The notes under the pieces: model-generated
What the model was told of the DNA's origin: nothing
Databases searched by the model: none
The model's input: the letters and a program-made list of their open reading frames with translations, nothing else
Shown: positions 57,885-64,000 of the stretch, one piece after another
How the letters are laid out: each line of letters begins with the position of its first letter
How positions within the stretch are numbered: position 1 is the stretch's first letter
Program-made: the position numbers and the translations under genes
Assembly (NCBI GenBank): GCA_030278955.1
Contig: JAOANR010000001.1
Location: forward strand, 3,956,874 to 4,020,873
Length of the DNA stretch: 64,000 nucleotides
DNA from: Hygrophila difformis
Taxonomy: Eukaryota > Streptophyta > Magnoliopsida > Lamiales > Acanthaceae
Direction of reading: 5' to 3'

Positions 57885-58150
57885 AGGTGTGCCCACGCCT
57901 AGGGCTCTCATTTAGCCTGGTGGACTTCCTTCCTTCCACTCCAATACCAGTGTATATTTACTCCTTGGGCGTGCCCACGCCTAAGGCTTCAAATTATTCT
58001 GTTTCTCCCTCTCTTTAATTGAACCCAAATTCCAGTGTAATTTTACTCCTTATGCGTGCCCACGCACAAGGCTTCTAATTACTCTGTTTCTCCATTTTTT
58101 TTTATTGAATTCCAGAATGAATTTTGCTCTTAAGTATGCCCACGCACAAC
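57885..58150. repeat. Tandem repeats with palindromic core GGCGTGCCCACGCC
   Basis: Four copies spaced about 80 bp, at about 57885, 57964, 58045 and 58128. The best core is CCTTGGGCGTGCCCACGCCTAAGG-like (a palindrome), followed by CTTCAAATTATTCTGTTTCTCC or variants. They lie between the gag-protease frame and the GC-rich block. Confidence 0.8.
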
Positions 58151-58280
58151 ACCAATTTTTACTCTGCAACTCCAAAAGCTCCTGAAATCAACAATTGAAA
58201 TCCAAAACCAAAGAAAACTTTATTAGACTCGAACTAAGACTCGAAAATTCAACTAAACAAAGCGAAATTTATGTATGAAA

Positions 58281-58304
58281 CTTGGGTTGCCTCCCAAGAA
58301 GCGC
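58281..58304 (-). other. Conserved post-pol motif of Athila/Tat elements
   Basis: GCTTCTTGGGAGGCAACCCA on the minus strand, which I recognise as a conserved noncoding motif just after pol in this superfamily. Its presence right after a gag-protease frame marks the pol deletion. Confidence 0.6.
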
Positions 58305-58347
58305 CTTTCTTTTAGGTCTTTGGCTAGACATATCGTCAAAGTTCCAA

Positions 58348-61026
58348 TTAACATTTTCCCACTTGGGACTTCTGGGAGTCATATACTCCATTTCTTTTCT
58401 TTGCAAATCCCTTGTAATATGGCTTAAGTTGGAAGCCATTTACATTCACCTTCTTGTCCAAGGCAAAACTTGGGGTTGCCATTTTATCAAAAGAATCATT
58501 GTTAGATTTAGTAAATGGACAATTCTCACAAGAACAACTCTTACCTTGATCAAATAATGAAGAAGATACACCAAATTTCATACCATTTTCTTTTAAAAGT
58601 GGTGGATCTTCCTTGTACACCATGACATCCTCTTGCATCTCTTTCCACACTTCCTGCACACAACTATCAAGTATATCCACTCCACACAATTCATTAGATT
58701 CCATAGGGTATTTCATAGCATCAAAAATGTTAAACTTTATTTGTTCCCCATCAAATTCCATTGTGAGAGTTCCATTTTTTACATCAATTTTAGTTTGCGC
58801 AGTGCTCATAAAAGGTCTTCCTAGCAAAATAGGTGAGGGATTTGGTGAGTTTTCGTCATGCATGTCCAAAATATAGAAATCAACAGGAAATATTAACTCA
58901 TTAACTTGAACTAGGACATCCTCTATAATCCCTTCAGGATATGCATTAGTCCTATCCGCTAATTGAATTATTATGCCCGTTTCTTTAAGTGGTCCAATGT
59001 TCAAAGAGTTAAAAATAGATCTAGGCATTACATTAATAGCAGCACCTAAATCTAACATAGCCCTTTTTACCTCCATTTTACCTATCTTGCATGGAATGAC
59101 AAACATACCGGGATCTCCGTATTTTTGTGGAAGTTTCCTTTGAAGCATGGCGGATACACTTTCTCCCGCTATCACCTTCTCATCTCCTCTCAATTTTTGC
59201 TTGTTGGAACACAAGTCCTTTAGAAACTTTGCATATCGAGGGATCTGCTTGATTGCATCTAACAATGGAATGCTCAATTCCACTTTTTTAAACACCTCCA
59301 TGATTTCCTTGTCCTTGTCTCCCTTTGAAGGCTTCACCAACCTATGAGGAAAAGGAGCAATATTAGATTTTGGAGTAATTGGTAAGTTTAATTTTACCTC
59401 GTCACTTGATTTTTGTGCTTCTTGCTCCATTTCTTTTTCAATTTCATCCTCTGCCTTTTCCTTTGAAACGATCTCCTTTGGACCTTCTAATTCCTTTCCA
59501 CTTCTCAGCGTCATTGCACTAACATTTCCAGGATTAGCATGTGTTTGAGCAGGCAATTTTCCTTTTTCCCTTTGCTTCATATCACGCACCTCATTCACTA
59601 CTTGGGACATTTGATCCTCCAAATTCTTTATACTTGTTCTAGTTTCCTGTTGAAATTGCAACATATTAGCTGCCATATTCTTAACTAGATCATGTAGATA
59701 ATTACCTGGGAAGGGAGCTTGTGGGGCTGCCCTTTGTTGTGGCGACAGTGGAGCTGGTTGAAAACCCGGAGGTTGTTGTGTAGGAGCTTGTTGATTCCCA
59801 TAACGCAAATTGGGATGATCCCTCCATCCCGGATTGTACGTGTTGGAAAATGGGTCGTAATTCCTCCTTTGCACAAATCCAGCTGCATTAACTTCTACTT
59901 CCTCAGACAACGTGGGACAAGCATCAGTGGAATGATTCGTGTTTGAGCATATTCCACAGGCCTTTACCTGTGCATTCCCTACAGCAAGCTTACGAACAAA
60001 AGATGTTAATTCAGTTAATTGTTGCTGTAAAGAACTTACTTCCCCAGCTTCTTTCACTGGAACAACTTCCCTTGGCCCAAACTGCTGTGAATTCATTGCC
60101 ATATTATTCAACAATGCCCAGGCCTCCTCCGGTGTCTTGTTCATAAGTGCACCTCCACTTGCAGCATCTATAAGCATCCTGTCCATAGTGGTCAAACCTT
60201 CATAGAAATACTGGATTAGTAATTGCTCGGAAATTTGGTGTTGTGGACACCTAGTAATAAGTTTATTGAACCTATCCCAGTATTCGAAAAGTGATTCCCC
60301 TGTAGCTTGTTTAATACCACATATCTCTTTCCTCAGGTTTGCAGCTCGAGAAGCAGGAAAATACTTCTCCAAAAACTTACGCTTCATCTCATTCCAAGTG
60401 GTGATACTACCTGCAGGAAGGTTGAACAACCAATCCTTTGCTGCATCTTTCAAGGAAAATGGAAATGCCCTTAGCTTGATTTGATCTTCAGTGACACCAG
60501 CTGGTTTCATGCTTGTACACACCACATCAAACTCCTGTAAGTGTTTGTGTGGTTCTTCTCCTGACAAACCATGAAAGTTAGGCAACAAATGTATTAGTCC
60601 AGTTTTCAACACAGAGGCCGCATTGTCGGCCACAGTAGGAAAAGTAATACAGAGTGGCTGTTGAGCCAAGTCAGGGGATGCTAGCTCCCTCAATGTTCTC
60701 TGTTGTGCCATAGCAGGTTGAGGAATTTCAGTTTCCTCTTCCACTTTTTCGCTTTCCTCAGAATCTGATGATGAACTTGAATCCTCCGCTTTTTGAATTT
60801 CCAAATTGAGCAAAGGTGTTGACACCTCCGCTTTCTCTTCTTTCCTTCGTTCCCTGGCTTCTTTACTCAAACGGCGTGCGGTACCAATGCCAATTAAATG
60901 CCCATCAGCTTTTACCAAAAGAAAATGCTGATCACCTTCCCTTTTAACATCCTGTAACCCATTTCCTTTTTTCTCTGCTCGGTCAAACCCCACTCTGTTT
61001 GGGATTTTATTTTTGTCTCCTCCCAC
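58348..61026 (-). pseudogene. Athila-type gag-protease frame with pol deleted and a chimeric N-terminus
   Basis: 892 codons. Residues 1-48 come from a segment duplicated at 63694-64000 and look unrelated to gag. Gag proper follows. LFNLPAGSITTWNEMKRKFL, KYFPASRAANLRKEICGIKQ and LFEYWDRFNKLITRCPQHQI (about residues 190-275) form the retrotransposon gag domain. A zinc knuckle CGICSNTNHSTDAC (from residue 357) is a C-x2-C-x4-H-x4-C type. A retropepsin-like domain has MLDLGAAINVMP (catalytic D659) and PILLGRPFMSTAQTKID. The usual D-S/T-G or DLGAS is DLGAA here. After the protease the frame runs through DVMVYKEDPPLLKENGMKFG and ends NVNGFQLKPYYKGFAKK ..., which resembles the C-terminus of Athila pol (VNG-RLK-YY). 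RT, RNase H and integrase are absent. No stop interrupts it, so a particle protein might still be made. Confidence 0.82.
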
Positions 61027-61187
61027 TTTTTACTCTTCCACCTTTTTCTTGTTTTCTCTTCATGCATGCTGTCTCCTCCTCCCTTTTGATTTTCTTTTGT
61101 CCCTTCTCACTTGTAGCATTCCGGCAGGTGAAGAATTAGGGGACGCCGGCGGCGATAGTGGCGGTGAGGGCGTCGGCACTCTTCACT
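60881..61187. repeat. 307-bp direct repeat, copy 1
   Basis: Near identical to 63694-64000 (offset 2813; one difference seen, AAGAATTAGGGG/AAGAACTAGGGG). The match begins at GTACCAATGCC and reaches the window edge, so the full repeat is longer. Confidence 0.93.
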
Positions 61188-61740
61188 CTACCACCTCATC
61201 TCTCTCTTCTTCCTTTTCTTATTTTGTTTGTTGGATTCTGGATTTTTGGTTGTTAAGAAGGACTGAATGGAAGATGGTAGTGGCATTATTGATGAAGGGT
61301 GGTGGTGTCGAGACTGAGTCGTGGCGGTGCAAGGAGGCCGGAGGAGCCGCGGTGGTGGTGGTTCGGTGGCGGCTGTGAGAGCCCTGGCCTCCCTCTGCTA
61401 CTCCTTCTCCCCTCTTGTTCTTATTTATTTTTGTTATTTTGGTTGTGAATCGATCTTTGGTTGAGGAGGAAACAAGGCTATGGTGGTTCGGAGGATTTAA
61501 AATTTGAGGGTTGGAAGGTGGTGGTGGAACGGTGGCGCGAGGGTTGCCGGAGGCGGTGGTGAAGAAGGCCGCGATGATATTTCGGGTGGAGGAGCGGCTG
61601 CGTGGTGGTGAGGGGGATTCCGGTGGTGGCGTCGGCCTGCCGGCGGTGGTGGCGGCGCCGGAGGGCTCGGCGGCGGCGGCAGGAACAATTAGGGTTAGGG
61701 TTGAGGTGGTTTGGGCTTAGGGTTGGGCCAAGGGGTTATG
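61188..61740. other. GC-rich low-complexity DNA between the direct repeats
   Basis: GGTGGTGG and GCGGCGG-rich with no recognisable domain in any frame. The frame 61013-61378 spans the repeat and is not supported. Confidence 0.5.
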
Positions 61741-62652
61741 GGCCAGACTCAATTTATTTTTGGGCTTTGAACTTACTAATCTAACCTATTGGACCTTGAA
61801 TAATAATTAAACATATGTAGCCCAACCAATTAATTATTTTATGGACATAACTAACTTTTTAATGATCCCATAACTTAATGTAATAGACTTAATCATCTAA
61901 TAACTTAAAATGTCTAATAATTAATATAAGCTTCTAATGATCTTATATTCGTAATTTAATTTAATGGACTTTAAACTAGTATATTGATTTTCTCTAGTTG
62001 AAAAAGAAATAGCCAAAGTCATCTTATCCTTTAAATTGGGATTATTTGCTAATTAAGAATAATATAATCCATCCACCATGGACTTAATAATTTTGTAACA
62101 CTTAAAATTCTAACTTAATAATTTAATTGATTATCTATTAATTGGCACCATTAGCCAAATAATTCAAACTTTCAAATTTCCCAATCCGGGACAATTGCTA
62201 GTTAATGGTTGGACAATTCATGAATTTCCAACAATTAAATGGATTAAATATTTTAATTTTATTGTAGGGATATAATCTTGTAATCCAATACTTATAAATA
62301 ATTTTAATGGACTTCAAATAATTCATCCGGAATATTGTTGCTTTATTCGGATTTTACCATATTTGGGAGTTGCTTTCGTAATTAAGGTTGGAATGATTCA
62401 ATACTTATTCACTCATTTACCAGATTAATCCAAGTGTTAGCGAATTGGACTCGTGCTCTAAAATAATTTGCTCAAGATTTGTCTAGGATTAATTAAATAT
62501 TTATCGTTCCAAGAAAAATATCAATTTTCTTTTTTCATTCTCAAAATTATTCAGTGATTGTTTAAATTTATTAGACGTTTTTATTTTAGTAAAATTTTAA
62601 TATCATTAATTAAACTTTAAAAATTTTATTCAAAATTTTACGGTGTGTTATA

Positions 62653-62667
62653 GTCTACCCTCCTTAA
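62653..62667 (-). promoter_or_regulatory. Gypsy polypurine tract (minus strand)
   Basis: TTAAGGAGGGTAGAC on the minus strand, preceded by GGCTTCGAGGACGAAGCC, a perfect stem. The tract is almost the same as at 22487-22499, so the two elements are probably related. Confidence 0.7.
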
Positions 62668-63693
62668 AATAAGGCTTCGTCCTCGAAGCCTCACGACGAA
62701 AGTAGGGTGTATTTCGAAAGATTTCCTCGGCTGAGATAATTCACCATCCTCATATATAACTTCGTCCTTCGCAAGCCATGGTTTTTTTCTTGGGAATAGA
62801 AAGAGAAATTAAATTATCTTAATATAGGCTCTTGTATGATTTTAAAAGAAAGGTTCGTTTAACTAAACATACTTAAGACTTCTATCGAGGTAGATAAAAA
62901 TTAAAAGAAGTAATTTCGACAACTCCAATGCTTGTGAGAAATTTCTTGTTATAAAGCCAACAACTCAATCAAGCCTTAGGTAGTAGGTCCATTAACAAAT
63001 ATTAGATTCCGAGTTTGTCGAGCTAAAGGAGTAGGATAATTATTTGAGGTTATCCTTTAAGCTCATGGTTTAGGGCACTTCGTTTCATTCCAAATAAATA
63101 TCCAACTTTCCTTGCCAAATAGACGTATGAATTTAAGTAAAAATTCGTAAACGTTTTATAAAACTCGTTGTGAGCTTAAAATCCTTCGGAGCAAAATTGC
63201 AATAACTTAGTATACTATGATGGTATTCTAACAAAAATAATAACTAAAATTTCCCACTTACATCCACCGTATGCTTGAGGTTAACAACACGATGCAGGCT
63301 AACGAGCAGGTAAAGCTTCCTAAACGCGTAGCTTCAAGCAAAACCCTAATATCAACTCGGACTACTAAAAACACTACAATGGAACTACAAGCAATAAATT
63401 CTAAAAATAAAAGGTCTTGGAAGAAGAATGGTGTGAAAATCCTTTGAGGGGAAAATAAATTTTTATAGAGAAACCCACAACACTTCTTTATCCGGATAAA
63501 AGTCCTACATGCTCTCTATAATGAGATCAAGACAAGGAGCATGGGGGAAATAGCATAAACAAGAATGCTAAGGCTTGAGAAGAAGAGAAAAAAAAAAAAA
63601 GAAAGCTTGTGAAATGGGAAGAATGAAGGGGTATTTATAACGGTTTCAGTATAATATCCGGATAAAACCTTATTCTATCCTTTCATCCCACAT
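62668..63693. other. Noncoding DNA between gypsy PPT and the second direct repeat
   Basis: No gene. On the minus strand a TATA-like TTATAAATAC at 63631-63640 is followed by a CT-rich leader, so a promoter reading leftwards is possible. If 63694-64000 is the end of a 5' LTR, a primer site should sit at about 63680-63692. The sequence there (TGTGGGATGAAAGG, minus strand) does not match a common tRNA primer. Confidence 0.45.
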
Positions 63694-64000
63694 GTACCAA
63701 TGCCAATTAAATGCCCATCAGCTTTTACCAAAAGAAAATGCTGATCACCTTCCCTTTTAACATCCTGTAACCCATTTCCTTTTTTCTCTGCTCGGTCAAA
63801 CCCCACTCTGTTTGGGATTTTATTTTTGTCTCCTCCCACTTTTTACTCTTCCACCTTTTTCTTGTTTTCTCTTCATGCATGCTGTCTCCTCCTCCCTTTT
63901 GATTTTCTTTTGTCCCTTCTCACTTGTAGCATTCCGGCAGGTGAAGAACTAGGGGACGCCGGCGGCGATAGTGGCGGTGAGGGCGTCGGCACTCTTCACT
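63694..64000. repeat. 307-bp direct repeat, copy 2 (cut by the window edge)
   Basis: Repeats 60881-61187. It starts ATG|GTACC-like (CATGTACCAATGCC), giving a TG at the junction, and continues past the window. Confidence 0.93.

Larger units (their letters stand above)
56341..60880 (-). mobile_element. Athila-like gypsy element, pol-deleted, minus strand
   Basis: Minus-strand order: gag-protease frame (60880-58348), the conserved post-pol phrase GCTTCTTGGGAGGCAACCCA (58283-58303), tandem repeats, a GC-rich block, and the 3' noncoding TTAGGTGTGGGGGGATTTTT (56350-56370). That order is typical of Athila elements, but everything from RT to integrase is missing. LTRs were not delimited. Confidence 0.65.
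60881..62652 (-). repeat. Probable gypsy 3' LTR, minus strand
   Basis: On the minus strand a PPT precedes TATAACACACCG at 62652, as in gypsy elements starting TGTAACAC (second base changed). AT-rich U3-like DNA (62652-61740) is followed by GC-rich R/U5-like DNA (61740-61100). The end at 60881 is set by the start of the direct repeat, where a TG...CA terminus is expected but only partly kept (GCGGTACC versus ATGTACC at 63694). The assignment is inference. Confidence 0.4.

Overview
This is plant nuclear DNA, probably from a eudicot. Evidence is GT-AG introns, plant-type retrotransposons of several lineages, Stowaway and hAT MITEs and a Rab GTPase of the plant RABC2 type. It reads as a repeat-rich block of nested transposons around a duplicated and decayed host-gene segment. 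I see no rRNA, no convincing tRNA, no CRISPR array and nothing bacterial. I could not run similarity searches, so family names rest on motifs and architecture.

Layout. 1-2120: AT-rich DNA with a long inverted repeat (612-937 / 1530-1843) and a possible SINE. 2121-28080: one minus-strand LINE, split by two later insertions. The first is a complete 17.6-kb LTR retrotransposon (3122-20692; LTRs of 4530 and 4515 bp, TSD CCCTC, tRNA-Asp primer site). The second is a 2.9-kb gypsy-type deletion derivative (22285-25174, TSD GTCGC). 28080-33608: decayed retrotransposon DNA with a gypsy PPT/LTR junction near 31034 and about 4.6 tandem copies of a ~195-bp repeat. 33609-37922: a complete small minus-strand LTR element (572-bp LTRs, TSD AATCT) with gag, no pol, and a GC-rich minisatellite. 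38000-53890: host-derived DNA with the last two exons of a RABC2-like gene and two or three diverged copies of an unidentified exon set, with Stowaway and hAT MITEs. 53893-55471: truncated minus-strand Copia (LTR plus RNase H). 55500-64000: Athila-like minus-strand element with a gag-protease ORF lacking the rest of pol, next to a gypsy LTR and a 307-bp direct duplication reaching the window edge.

The most unusual object is the 17.6-kb element. It has no recognisable pol. Instead it carries a two-exon gene for a ~1289-residue protein whose C-terminal part resembles what I recall as the 'putative plant transposon protein' domain. A single in-frame UGA separates it from a further 168-codon coiled-coil reading frame. 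The gene appears to have its own TATA-like box. That box and the LTR TATA box each follow a regular array of nested palindromes built from TTGTCGCGGAA. Each ~100-bp unit has about four motif copies, with 3 + 5 units per LTR and 5 internally. The LTRs differ by about eleven substitutions and one 15-bp indel, so the insertion is recent. A non-autonomous element with its own intron-containing gene and palindrome-array promoters is my best candidate for an undescribed system.
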